Source: Dactylonectria macrodidyma
Taxonomy: Eukaryota; Ascomycota; Sordariomycetes; Hypocreales; Nectriaceae
DNA: 64,000 nt
Direction of reading: 5' to 3'
Assembly: GCA_020744425.1 (NCBI GenBank)
Contig: JAGMUV010000009.1
Coordinates: 1,922,001-1,986,000 of the forward strand
Shown here: positions 11,738 through 22,997 of the stretch, in pieces
How the letters are laid out: every line of letters begins with the position of its first letter
Numbering within the stretch: the stretch's first letter is position 1
Made by a program: the position numbers and the translations under genes
The notes under the pieces: model-generated
Databases searched by the model: none
What the model was told of the DNA's origin: nothing
The model's input: only the letters and a program-made list of their open reading frames with translations

Positions 11738-12425
11738 GGTGGGAGGTCGTGAGCTGGGCTGAGAATGAGGGGCAATATAGATCAAGAGGGGTGCGCCGTT
11801 TGGAGAGTAGGCAATCGGTTCCCTCTACCCAAAGCGCGAGATTGAATAGTCTGAGGGGTTAGGAGAAGTAAAAAGAAGAGGAAAGGGACCCGGAGAATTC
11901 GAGATGCTGCAATTGGACCCTGGTCGCTGATGCGACCGATGATGTTGGATTGAGGGGCCAGTGTTGGTGTATCTCTCGAGGTAGCACGTGGTTATCTCCT
12001 CCCAGCTCAACACAACCACCAGGGCATACGAAATGAATACACCCGTCAATACTGTGGTGACCTGAAATGGCGAATTGTGAGGTCATTGACGAAACTGAAG
12101 TTGTGGCATAGATTTACTACACGAGAGGAGATCTCGCTTGGCGTCTCACTGCTGACATAATCTCGCTCCTCCTTCCTTACACCGCATGTCAATGTTGTGA
12201 CATCGTAGGTAACGTCGTGTCTGCAGAGCATTTTCAGACGCTGAGCAGGACGTCCCATCAGCTTTGACAACCTTAAACATCCCTGTGATAGGCAAGCGAC
12301 AGGGGGAAATTCGACTGGGTTCTCAACATTGACTTGCATTCATTCCCACATACTTTTCTAACGAAGCCATCTGACCCCACTTCCTTCTCCTTCACTCACA
12401 ACGTTGAAAGCAATTGCGCGGCATA
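11738..12425. other. divergent intergenic region, 0.69 kb
   Basis: This lies between the hydrolase gene (-) and the GlcNAc-induced protein gene (+), so it should hold both promoters. A CACGTG hexamer is at 11985-11990. No coding sequence was supported. Confidence 0.5.
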
Positions 12426-13126
12426 ATGGGCGACATCGTGCCAGAAGACTCTCCATTTCCTCTGACAGAGGTGGACAAGTGGGTTTTGTCACAAACAGAT
12501 GAAGAGTTCCATCTTCACGACTGGGAAGACCTCAAGGGTATCATTGGTAGGGCATTTCTCGCTTCGTTGGCCTGTTTGAAACCTGTCTATCGTCCTTGTC
12601 ATGACTGACATTACGGGCAGCAAAGAACAACCTGCATGTTCTCAAGCGCAAGCCATCTGACCTACGCCGATACATGCAATGGAGCTCGGAAACCAAAGCC
12701 CAGTATGGCTCAATGACACAGTTCCTGCTCGTCAACCGATTGCCCAAGTCCTGGGGCTCACCTCCGTTCACTCCCGTGTCTACCATTCCGTTCGAGGACG
12801 CCTCTGACTACAGTGTTCTGGCAAACGACTGGCCGTACGGACTTGACCCAGAGATCCGGCACATTGTTGTGTGGTTGCGCACCACTGTCGCCACGGACCC
12901 CGAGACGGGAGACATGACCCCGGAGAGCAAGGCCCTGTGTGAGAGATTTGTCAAGAGACAATTTATCGATAGTCTTGGGCCAGGCGGAGAGGAGCGGGTC
13001 CTTTGGTTCAAAAATTGGGTGGCTCTGCAGAGTGTGCGCGCCCTGGAGCACATCCACGTGCTGGTGCGCAATGTCGATGACAACATTTTGAAGCAATGGA
13101 CGGGAGAGCGACCTCAAGAAAGCTAG
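12426..13126 (+). CDS. N-acetylglucosamine-induced protein 1-like (DUF3605)
   Basis: Exons 12426-12546 and 12621-13126, with a 74-nt intron. The split codon gives KGIIAKNNLHVLKR across the joint; product is 208 aa. ATG 12426 (MGDIVPEDSPFPLTEVDKWV) is the first ATG in frame. The body has the family pattern: VDKWVLSQTDEEF, then LRRYMQWSSETK, NDWPYGLDPEIRHIVVWLR and ERFVKRQFID. Known: members are induced by N-acetylglucosamine in Candida; the biochemical role is not established and no catalytic motif is recognised. No signal peptide or membrane segment is visible. It ends 84 bp before the stop of the SND2-like gene on the other strand, so their 3' ends probably overlap or abut. Confidence 0.85.
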
Positions 13127-13210
13127 AGAGCACTTAGAAGTCGATGACAACTAGATGGTCAACTAGACTCATTGGCAGGCAGAGATACTAGAAATAGAAG
13201 AAGAAAACGC

Positions 13211-13696
13211 CTAGGCGTTTCTTCGCGACCTGCGATTGCCCTGAGGCACAGCATCCCCAGCGCCAGCACCTTGAAAGTCGGCCATCTTCTGCTTGCCCAT
13301 GCCGAGTAGCCCGCTGCCCAGATACACGCCGTAGGCGGGAACGGTGACCCAGAGCAGCCAGCCCCAGCTACCAAAGAGGATGGCGAGGATGGCAGATGCC
13401 CATGTGACCCAGATGACGTCGAACATGTACTCGGTCAAGCCGGCAGCAGCGAGGTCCTCGCCCGCGGAGCGAAGCGCCTTGGAGGCAGGGTCGTACTTGG
13501 GGCGGCCTGAGACCTCTAGGATATACTGGCAAATGAGTGCCGGAGTGGAAAGAAGACCGTAGAGCCAGAGGGAGCGGGGGCGAAAGAGAAAATGGGCGAT
13601 GAGGAAGAGGCCGTTGACGATGAGGGAGCCAAGGTGGAGGTTATTCAAGGCAGCCGCGTTGGACTTGGCGCGATCCTTCTTCGCCTTCTGAGCCAT
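13211..13696 (-). CDS. SND2/TMEM208 family ER membrane protein
   Basis: Single exon, 161 aa. ATG 13696 (MAQKAKKDRAKSNAAALNNL) is chosen because the basic N-terminus followed by hydrophobic segments is the family pattern; open sequence upstream is probably leader. Four hydrophobic stretches are visible: LGSLIVNGLFLIAHFLF, LWLYGLLSTPALICQYIL, VIWVTWASAILAILFG and WLLWVTVPAYGVYLG. The tail is basic (GNRRSRRNA). Known: yeast Snd2 and human TMEM208 act in SRP-independent targeting of membrane proteins to the ER. The sequence GEDLAAAGLTEYMFDVIWVT between the second and third segments fits the family. Gene orientation is convergent with the preceding gene. Confidence 0.85.
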   Translation of the reverse strand: MAQKAKKDRAKSNAAALNNLHLGSLIVNGLFLIAHFLFRPRSLWLYGLLSTPALICQYILEVSGRPKYDPASKALRSAGEDLAAAGLTEYMFDVIWVTWASAILAILFGSWGWLLWVTVPAYGVYLGSGLLGMGKQKMADFQGAGAGDAVPQGNRRSRRNA

Positions 13697-14958
13697 TGGG
13701 GCTTGTGCGAGGGAGCAGTAGAGTCTTTGGGAGGTGAGACGATGTAGGAGCCGGTCGCGAGCTGAGTGGCGGACGACGAGGATGAGAGTGGGGATGAGGG
13801 TGAGGGTGAAGTTGAGGTTGGCGTCGCGAACCGGCAGGGCCAGAATGACATGAGATGAGAGAATCAAGGTGGCATTAAACGGGTAGCGCTGGAGGATGTG
13901 GCGCCACTTGCTGCAGAGACGGAACCTTCCAGCGCTGTGAGGGATTGAGTTTAGTGGGGGACCACTGAGCACAGCAAAAGTTGAGTGGCTGCAGGGGAAA
14001 GAACAATACCACATATCATAAAGCATCAACTTATCTCTACCTTTATTAGTGATATTGGGATACAAACTCTAGTTTAACTTAGTACATTTCGTACCCCTCC
14101 TGGATCAAGTTTATTCTGTAATTTGGTGGCAAATAAATACAGAAAACACACAAGTGACGACGAGGAAGTCTCTGGAACCACAGTTGAGAACCACCTGAAC
14201 GAGTTCTTTGACAGTTGTGAAGTGCATGGTAAGATATTAAACATCGCCCAGAGTGACGAAGGGAGTGAGATGAATGCTGCCATCGTTATCCTAACATGCA
14301 ATTCTGGCTTAAAAGAGTTAGGAGATACGTGTCGGAGGAAAGTTGACCACGTTGGTGTGAGAAAAGGTGATGCTCAAGAACCACCAGCCAATACAGCAAG
14401 TTAATTGGGCAGGCAGCTGCACACTTAAGCGCCTGCCCCAAAAAACACCGTACAATGAAGCGGACTCCAGACGTAAGAACATTTCAGATGCTGAATCATT
14501 TTAGTAGACTTTTAATCTGCAGAAAGATGAACTTAGATTAGACCATGGTTTAATTGGACTTCTTTTGTACTCGATGATGATAAAACCGCTCCGATATTAA
14601 TAGCATCATGCGGCGTTATTCGTAGGCGCCTGACTGTAACGGGGCTCTGTGGAACATGTAGTTAAAGGGGCACTAAACCCGGGCTGCAAGGTGGTGCAGT
14701 GCGTCGACCACCCAACCGCTTAATGGGGGCGTTTGTTTTCTTTTGTCTTTATTAGTCCCCGCCACGCGCACGCTCAGCGAACCGTGAACGACATCAGCCT
14801 ATTACGACGTGAAGAGACCGATATGGGTGACCTCCCGAGTCGACCCGACGACCGTTGACTTCTGTTTCCTTTCTCTGCGACTGTCTCATCGCCTTGACAC
14901 GTCGCTGACCTCATTCTGCGCCCTCACTTCCATCTCCTACTGGACAGCAACATCCAGC
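13697..14958. other. divergent intergenic region, 1.26 kb
   Basis: This lies upstream of both the SND2-like gene and cdc27. An AT-richer patch occupies about 14030-14640 and contains an open frame without an ATG that has no recognisable domain. No supported gene. Confidence 0.45.
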
Positions 14959-17488
14959 ATGGCGCCGACTCCGACTGCCATTAGTGGCCTCCTGCGACAG
15001 GCGATTCACTACCACCTCGACAACTCTTCCTACGAAAACGCCCTTTTCTTCGCCGAACGGTTGACCGCCCAGGACACCAAGTCCAGCGAACCGCCTTACC
15101 TGTATGCGCTATGTCACCTGCGCCTCGGCGATTATCGATCCGCCTACGATGCTAGCAAGCCCTTGGGCTACCGCGGCGTCCATTTGGGATGCGCGTGGGT
15201 ATTTGCGCAGGCCTGCATGGCTCTAGAACGATACAAGGACGGCATTACGGCACTGGAAAAGTCAAGGGGCCTGTGGTCGTCCAAGAGCAGCTTGGGAAAG
15301 CATAGCGCAACGGCTCGAGCTGGTCTACCCGATGCTGCAGCTGTGCTGTGCTTCCTGGGAAAGCTGCAGCGAGCCTATGACGATAAGAAGAAGGCTATCA
15401 GTTGCTTCGAGGAGGCGCTTAAGCTGAACCCGCTCATGTGGGATGCCTTCACGGCGCTCTGCGACATGGGCGTCGCTGTCCGAGTACCCAACATCTTCAA
15501 GGTCGGCGACGCCCTATTGCAGAGCTTTGATCTGGAGTCGAGCCCGATCTTCGACTTGAGGGAAGCCTCGTCGTCCAATTCCCTAGACGCTCCCCTGAAG
15601 AGGTCGCAGCGACATGTCGTTACGGACTTAGAGAATGACCCTTTTAACACGAATGTCTCTCCCACCATCCACGAGTTATCCAACGGCGACGGGTTCACAG
15701 ACAATGGCGAAACTGAGTTTATGACGAAAATTCAAGCAGCTAGGTTACGGCTTGCAGCTTCGACAAACAGCAACCCTGGCTCAGATGGTATGGAAACTCC
15801 TCCTGGACCACCAGCGGAGGCGCCACCCGCTCGTGCGTTTAATCAACACGAACCTCCTCATGCACCGTCTCGAAGAGTACGGAACGCTCAGGTGCTGGAC
15901 CAAGGCCAGGAGGCGCCGCCGCGAATGAACTACCGGTTAGGATCCAAGCGGTCGACCAGAGCGCAGGACAAGGGGCATGACCAGGGGTCGGATCCCATGA
16001 TGACCGAATCTTCAAGTTCGTCGACGAGTACTTTGCGCTCGGCGATCCCACCAACGGAAAGGAAACGTACAGTGTCAGGACACCCGGTACCTCGCCCAGG
16101 GAACTCCGAAGAGCCCGGAACCAGGCGTAGCGCGAGGCTCAACATGTTCAGACCTTCAACAAAGGCCAACTCAGGGGCCGCTACCAGCGGGGTATCAGCT
16201 GGGCGAGAGCTAAAGAAGGCTAGGCCCCAAATCTCTCGACTTGTCCGACCTGGCTCCAGCGGCCCCAATGTTGGGCGTGTTGTTAGTGGCAATCGAAAGC
16301 CGCTGGAGGAAGCTCACATCGACGCGGATCTTGGGGAGGTGGCGAGGTCTAAGGAGGTCTTGTCCCATCCCGTTGCACCTAAAACGACGGAGGTGGACAC
16401 GGCGAGACTGGAGGAAGCTTTGAAGTGGATTCTCGACCTGACAAAGAAGCTCGCGAACGGTTACTATTCGTTTTCCCAGTTTCAATGCCAGGACAGCCTG
16501 CAAGCGTTCATGTCTCTTCCCCAGGCTCACCAAAATACTCCTTGGGTGCTGGCACAAATGGGCCGAGCCCACTACGAACAGGCATCGTATGCGGAAGCAG
16601 AAAAGTTTTTTAGAAAGATGCGGGTGCAAGCACCATCTCGCCTGGAAGATATGGAGGTCTACTCAACAGTTCTCTGGCATCTGAAGCGAGAGACGGATCT
16701 TTCCTTTCTGGCCCACGAGCTTGTTGACTCATCTTGGCACTCGCCACAAGCCTGGTGTGCCCTGGGCAATGCCTGGTCGTTGGCACGCGATCACGAACAA
16801 GCACTACGGTGCTTCAGGAGGGCAACACAGCTAGACCCCAAATTTGCCTACGCATTTACCTTGCAAGGTCACGAACATTTCACGAATGAAGAGTATGAGA
16901 AGGCCCTTACCGCGTATCGACAAGCGATATCCGCTGATCGACGCCACTACAATGCCTACTATGGCATTGGGAGGGTTCAAGAACGCCTGGGCGCCTACGA
17001 CAAGGCATACACGCACTTCCATGCTGCCCAGAGCATCAACCCTAATAACACAGTCCTAATCTGCTGCATTGGAACGGTCCTAGAGCAACAAAAGCAAATC
17101 ATGCCGGCGTTGCAAGCGTTTAGCAAAGCCGTCGAGTTAGCGCCTCGGTCCCGTGAGGCACGATACAAAAAGGCGCGGGCCCTGCTAGCCGTTGGTCAGT
17201 TGGAGGCTGCGCAAAAGGAGTTAATAGTCTTGAGGGACCTGGCACCCGACGAGGTGACAGTGCACTTCCTCCTTGGTAAACTGTATAGGAGCATGGGCGA
17301 GAAGCAACTGTCCGTGCGACACTTTACCATTGCTCTTGCTCTGGATCCAAAGGTAAGCCTTGAAATGTTAGATTTGCTGTGTTTGTTGTATCATACTGAT
17401 TGAGATCCCGTAGGCGAGTCAGCTGATCAAGGAAGCGATTGAGAGTTTCGAAGACGATGTGGCGATGGACGACCACATGATGGCATGA
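14959..17488 (+). CDS. cdc27: anaphase-promoting complex subunit 3 (Cdc27/BimA/Nuc2)
   Basis: Exons 14959-17352 and 17414-17488, intron 61 nt; product 822 aa. ATG 14959 (MAPTPTAISGLLRQAIHYHL) is the first in-frame ATG, and the N-terminal APC3 TPR region follows at once (NALFFAERLTAQDTK). Residues about 1-190 are TPR dimerisation repeats. A Ser/Pro/Arg-rich loop covers about 200-460. About nine more TPRs run from about 490 to the end (AWCALGNAWSLARDHEQALR, AYYGIGRVQERLGAYDKAY). The last exon adds an acidic tail, ESFEDDVAMDDHMMA. Known: Cdc27 is a TPR subunit of the APC/C ubiquitin ligase, binds the IR tails of Cdc20/Cdh1 and Apc10, and is controlled by phosphorylation of its central loop. Homologous to Aspergillus BimA and fission yeast Nuc2. 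Confidence 0.94.
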
Positions 17489-19308
17489 GATCATGAGTAT
17501 GGAGGCTTTTAGTGGGTAGCCTCTGACCGTTTGATTCGATAATTATTGGGAAGAAAATAGCCCCCTTGAAGGGCACGAGGGGATCCGAGGGACCGAGGGG
17601 CTTGCGCCGTCGAGGAGGTCGAGGAGGAACTCGTGCCCTAGTTCCATTATTATATTTGGAAGCTCGGGGGACTGAGGACGGATGAGCGGGAGACGGCGCA
17701 ACGTGAACGTGATAGCATGAGATTACGCGGCATGGCATCGGCGTTTTTTCGGTATGACTGGGCTGCTTTTGGTAGCTTGGACTCTGGGAGGCAAACGGAA
17801 CTGCAGGCTTCTTGTGTATAGGTACTGAAGTATGCGTTGCATCACTTGTATATTAAGCCTGGTGAGGTTGGAGAGGCAAGACAATGGGGAAGGGTTTCAG
17901 GGAACGAACTCGAAGATAAGGTACCTACCTACACAATGAAGAGTTGATAGAAGTGATGGGATTGGGAATCCATATTTGCGTGTGCTATGTGTGTGTTGTG
18001 TGTGTGTGTTGGTGAAAGGTGAGCGGATGGGAGAGGGGTGTTGTTGAGATGGCTTTGTGAGTGCGGGGATGAGGACTAAATGTTGAGCGAGCGGTGCGGT
18101 GACAGGGACACAGCTTTTTAGCTGAGTGTTAGCTGATGGACAGCCTTGCTACGCAAATAGGTAGGAGATTCCGCAGATTAAAATTCATGCGCATAATTAA
18201 AGATACCTGGGGTTTGGACGTGCACTAAGTGATGGTGGTGTGGATGGTGACGTGACTAAAGAGGACATGCATGATATCAGGTTGACTCATACTGTGTGAT
18301 GGACGAAAGGTCTTGCTAGGAAGCTAATTAGGCTGTTCGCATTACTTCCCAAAACATAGTGATCAGATTTCGGGTTGTCTGGTTACCTATTCCCTAAGAT
18401 GATGGCGTTTCATGATTGGGCTACCCAATGTAGGCCATTGGATTTATGGTGTAATTATTGCAAACATGTGACGACAACATCTGCCTGGCACAGCTAAAGA
18501 TGCCACGAGGCACTGAACTTATGTGAGGGAGATTCAGTTTGATTTATGGGCCACGTTGGACTCGAGTTTTGGAACGGGTTGTATTTGATTGTATGTGTTT
18601 TCATTTATTATTTATTTTTATTTTTTGACAGAGGGCTGAAGAGAAGACTCTGCGAGATTCGAGGATGAATCCTCACAATCCAAAAACATGGCACCTGCAG
18701 CATTCTTCCCCCCTTGTGACCATCATTGACGCCGGCAATGTGAAGCGCACATGATGGCTCAAGTCAGTCAGACAGTTAGTTCAGTCACCTGACTCCGTCG
18801 CGTTCCTGAATCCAAGTCCAGGCAACCCGTCGCTGAGGAACAACAAGGGCTAGAGGGGCGTGATTAGCAGCCAATAAGAAAACAGCCTGGCGCCCAGCAC
18901 AATAAGAAATCAGCAGGGGTATTTTTTCCCCAGCTTGCCAGATCCGCCACTGCAGCGGGCAGCTGAGCACCACTGAAGCTGACCGAAAGCTCGAACCCAC
19001 CTCTCTGCACCAGGAATCAGCCGTCCTAAAGCGGGATAGCGCGGATCCGATTTTCGGAATTTCTGTCCCCAAATTGCGCCTTTACGCTTTGGGAGTTACT
19101 GATCGCGCTGACCTGGATTTACTGATTGCGAGCACTTATTTATTTCTCCCCCGTCGAGCCCCCGCAACCAGCGTTTTCCCTCTTTTCCCTCTCCCCTCCC
19201 ACTCCAGTGCATCATAACACACCCCCAAAACGCGTCTCTATCCACACGCCATCGCAACAACGCGACACTTCTACTCTATTTCATCAAACCTTTCAAACAT
19301 CCATCAAC
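17489..19308. other. intergenic region, 1.8 kb, including the histone H4 promoter
   Basis: It holds a GT-rich simple repeat at about 17980-18013, an AGGTACCTA motif at 17919-17927 and a CCAAT box at 18871-18875. No supported gene, and in particular no divergent histone H3 gene. Confidence 0.5.
18871..18875 (+). promoter_or_regulatory. CCAAT box upstream of histone H4
   Basis: A CCAAT pentamer in the context agccaataag lies about 435 bp before the H4 start codon. CCAAT boxes bind the fungal HAP/CBF complex and are common in histone promoters. Function here is inferred only. Confidence 0.35.
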
Positions 19309-19821
<513 letters not shown>

Positions 19822-20132
19822 GCGCTCTCGTATTCGCTCCTCTGTTGGAGTGGGTGGCTGCAGGGAGGAATTGCGCACATGCCTGACAAAGGATGTATTT
19901 GATTATGGCGTTGGGGGAACCGGTCACGATATAACTAGGCGTCGCGGAAGACGACCTGTCGAAATGAATACCACATTGATTTGTACCGATGACTATTGGT
20001 TCCCTGACGCGACACCCTGTGCATGCATGTTACTGCCAAATATATTGATGTTGAGCCGACTTCCCGATGACAAAACAATGGAAGATCTAAATTACGTAGT
20101 ATAATGGTAGTCTTGGTATCATAATGGTCGAG
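19822..20132. other. convergent intergenic region between H4 and trs20
   Basis: Only the two 3' ends are expected here. No gene or notable repeat was seen. Confidence 0.5.
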
Positions 20133-20789
20133 TCACAAATACTTCCTTCCAGCCGCTGCTACCCGCGTCCTGAATATCGGGCTCTTGATTTCCATGTTGG
20201 CTTTGTAGAAGGGACTCATGATTGCCTTGACCCAGTTCTCGTACACCTCGGTGAAGAACATTTTGATGGCCTCCTCGGTCGCTGGGCTCGTGGGGTTGGC
20301 GCCGATGGCCGTTGATGACCGCGACGAGCTGCCGGATGTCGGTACGATGGGTTGATGTAGAAGCAGGAACTTGACGTTGCCGGCTGTGACGAAACAGGAG
20401 ATGTAGTTGTTGAAGAACTTGTCGATGCATTTGAGATACCTGTTGCGTGAGAGACAAGTAAGTTATCTGTCTTTTGTCGTCCTTTCGCTGTCTTGCGCTG
20501 CTGTGGTTGTCTCTTGCGACGACTGGGGTTGGATGAACTGTCTTCCCCGTCGCCTCCCACTGCTGACTCGAGGCGGGCAATATGAACTTGCAAAGACGAC
20601 TCACATCTGGCCATGGGACCACTGAACCTCCTCCGCGATATCCAGGCTCGAGTGCAGGATGAACTGGTTCAGGTGTCGGACCTGGTCGGTGAAGCGCGAT
20701 TGGCCGTCGCCGCCTTGCTTCGAAGTGCCGAACTCATACTCGAACAGCGGGTTGTCTTGGTTGCCGACAATGGCAAAATAGTAGCTCAT
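20133..20789 (-). CDS. trs20: TRAPP complex subunit Trs20/TRAPPC2 (sedlin)
   Basis: Exons 20789-20605 and 20439-20133, intron 165 nt with donor GTGAGT; product 163 aa. The start MSYYFAIVGNQDNPLFEYEF is diagnostic of the sedlin/longin fold. The joint gives WSHGQMYLKCIDKFFNNYIS, followed by FVTAGNVKFLLLH and AIKMFFTEVYENWVKAIMSP. A Ser/Thr/Pro-rich insert of about 25 residues (PTSGSSSRSSTAIGANPTSP) sits where animal sedlin has a short loop; it is typical of filamentous fungi as far as I can judge. Known: Trs20 is a core adaptor of TRAPP complexes, which act as GEFs for Ypt1/Ypt31 in ER-Golgi traffic and autophagy. It shares a 0.36-kb divergent promoter region with mrpl31. Confidence 0.93.
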
Positions 20790-21151
20790 GGTGTTGCGCT
20801 CCGCATCGGCAGAGGTCTCGGAGAGCTGGGGAGTCTCTTGTCGTCGTCGTTGCTGTTGGAGATGGCGATGTCTATTCGCTGGTAGTTGTGCAGCGGGCGG
20901 GCGGTCCTAATCCGTACCTTAGCTGTCAAGCCACTGTACGGGTGCGCTCTTCAGTGGTCACTCCCCCACTAAACCCCCGCAGACCGGGCCTCACAATATT
21001 CCGCTCCACCCACGCCCCCTAGAGCGCTGAGGGTGGTGACACCAGGCGGCTCTCAATGGCCTAGCTTTGCAGAACCAGCTTGGGAAAAAGTAGGACGCTC
21101 TAATTCGACAATCCCGCAAACCTCACGCAACCCGCCCACGAACCACCCACC
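20790..21151. other. divergent promoter region of trs20 and mrpl31
   Basis: 362 bp between two divergent start codons. No further gene seen. Confidence 0.5.
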
Positions 21152-21557
21152 ATGTTCGGCCCCTTCCGATTCACAAACCCGCTGTCGGGCGGCCTCCTCT
21201 GGAAGATTCCCTGGCGAATGTCCAAGTTTCAGAAGCGCCGCCACCGCATGCGCCTCCGCGCCGTCGACAACGTCGTCGCGACCGTCGATGCCGCCCTAGC
21301 CAAGAACGGGCAGACCCTAGAAGCCCTCGAGCGATGGAAGGCTGAGATGCCTACTGAGGCGGAGATGTTGCCAAAGGACAAGTACACCATGTTTGACAGG
21401 AACGCCAAGCGTTACCGCAAGGGCATCCACAGTATGTTGTGCCTCATAGAGCTGGGATTGGAGGACGGCTATATCAGAGAGCGGAGTGCTGACGATTGGA
21501 ACAGAATTGCCCAAGTGGACGAGGGTTTCGCAGCGAATCAACCCCCCAGGTTACTAA
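21152..21557 (+). CDS. mrpl31: mitochondrial large ribosomal subunit protein L31 (Mrpl31)
   Basis: Exons 21152-21431 and 21505-21557, intron 73 nt; product 110 aa. The start MFGPFRFTNPLSGGLLWKIP and the sequence RLRAVDNVVATVDAALAKNG match fungal mitochondrial L31. The short last exon restores the family end, RKGIHKLPKWTRVSQRINPP followed by GY. Known: YmL31-type proteins are fungal-specific components of the mitochondrial 54S subunit. The protein is very basic at the N-terminus (RMSKFQKRRHRMRLR), consistent with rRNA binding and matrix targeting. Confidence 0.93.
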
Positions 21558-21951
21558 AGTGTATCGAAATGGGGTATAATAACAGACTTGGGGACTGTCA
21601 CTTGATTAGGAACTGGAGACAAAGCCCATATCTTGCCGCTGGGTTGTTGGCGGATCGGGACCCTCCGGGGATTCCATGTACAACACATTGTTTCAATTAC
21701 GAAGCACGAAATCTCACGACACACGAAGCCGAAATGTCGCGGCTTGCGGGTATGGAAGACGGTTCCATGCGTGGTGTAGGAATTGGCTAAGGCGCTCATC
21801 GCATGGCGAATTTGAAGCGGTCGACAAAGAATCGAGTATATCAAGAATATCTAGACTAAATATATAGCCTTGGCTACCTACCAAAACGACAAACGCACTT
21901 TTTTTCTCCAAGGGTATCAAGGTTCATAAACACCCCAATCTCAGGTTCCCT
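21558..21951. other. convergent intergenic region between mrpl31 and cbc2
   Basis: 394 bp of 3' flank. No gene recognised. Confidence 0.5.
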
Positions 21952-22537
21952 TCACCTGCCTCTACTTTCCTCGTCGTAGAGTCTCGCCTCCTCTTGGACG
22001 GCTCTGCCCACTCCGCCACGGCCTTCGTCAAAGTCCTCGCGGTATTCATCGCGCACCTGTCCTCCCGACTTTCCTCGACCGTACTGGCGGCCCTCCTCGA
22101 AACCCGGGTCGAGATCGGTACGGATGACACGCTCGTCGAGCTTGGTGCCGCCAATGTACTTCATGCAGTCGAGGGCATCCTGGTGAGTATAGTATTCGAC
22201 GAAACAGAACCCGCATGGTGTCTTGTTGAACCGGTCGAGGCCCATGACGAGGCGCTTGATCTCGCCGCACTTTGAAAAGAGCTCGTAGACTTGCTCCTCG
22301 GTTGTGTAGAAGGACAGGTTGCCGACGTAGAGGGTAGTGGCATTGGCCAGAGGGTCGGCGGGGGGCTCAGCGGGGTGTTCGGTATCTTCATCGTCCCGAT
22401 GATCGCGTCTTCGCTTGTTCTAAGAGGGCTGTGAGTGCTTGTACAATGAGTGACGAAGAGGGGAGCAATACGCGACTCTGGTAGTAGGCGCTGGGCCTGT
22501 CGAGGCGCTCGACAGTGCTTCGGACGCCGGGTCTCAT
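21952..22537 (-). CDS. cbc2: nuclear cap-binding protein subunit 2 (CBP20)
   Basis: Exons 22537-22472 and 22419-21952, intron 52 nt; product 177 aa. The N-terminus carries the cap-binding YYQ motif ([10 protein letters not shown]), with exon 2 starting [12 protein letters not shown]. The single RRM has RNP2 [10 protein letters not shown] and RNP1-like CGFCFVEYY, followed by [20 protein letters not shown] and the conserved DLDPGF segment that contacts the cap. The C-terminus is rich in Arg, Gly, Glu and Asp. Known: CBP20 with CBP80 binds the m7G cap of nuclear transcripts and promotes splicing, 3' processing and export. Divergent to nup82 across 460 bp. Confidence 0.94.
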
Positions 22538-22997
22538 CGCGGAAGGAGATGTTGTGGTGACGAGAGAGGGATGATTGGAGATATATGTTAGTTTGATGTT
22601 TGTTCGTTTGGTGTTGAAGGCTGCGAGGCTGGCTTGGAGCTTGATGCGTAGGTGGGTCTAGGCGCTCATGCGGCTGCTAAGGCACTGGAAGACGGGGGTT
22701 TAGGTGGCGACTGGTACCTGCCGCTGGGCCACAGGCGCCTACAGGGGCCCCTTGGCGCTAGCAACTAAAGACGACTCTTTTTGCTGGCAGCCAACCACCC
22801 AAGCTTTTGCGTCAGCCTCGTCCAATATCTTTCGCCAGCGAACAAAGCATCACCAAAACAACAACACGCGTGTCGTATCTTGCTCTAGTATTCCTTCGCC
22901 ATCACAAACGAAGCTCTTGTGATCCGCATTGAGCCGTGGCCTGAAACCCTTCTAGACCTTGAGCGGTCTCCTGCTCCCCTACCAGGCTTCTCTCGCC
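22538..22997. other. divergent promoter region of cbc2 and nup82
   Basis: 460 bp between the two start codons. No gene or clear repeat seen. Confidence 0.5.

Noticed and set aside
14123..14404. Open frame of 93 codons in an AT-richer patch upstream of cdc27
   Set aside because: It starts with TTG, not ATG. No domain or splice context was recognised, and the opposite strand is also open.
18785..19072. 95-codon open frame on the - strand upstream of histone H4
   Set aside because: It lies in the expected H4 promoter, has no domain, and is not histone H3.
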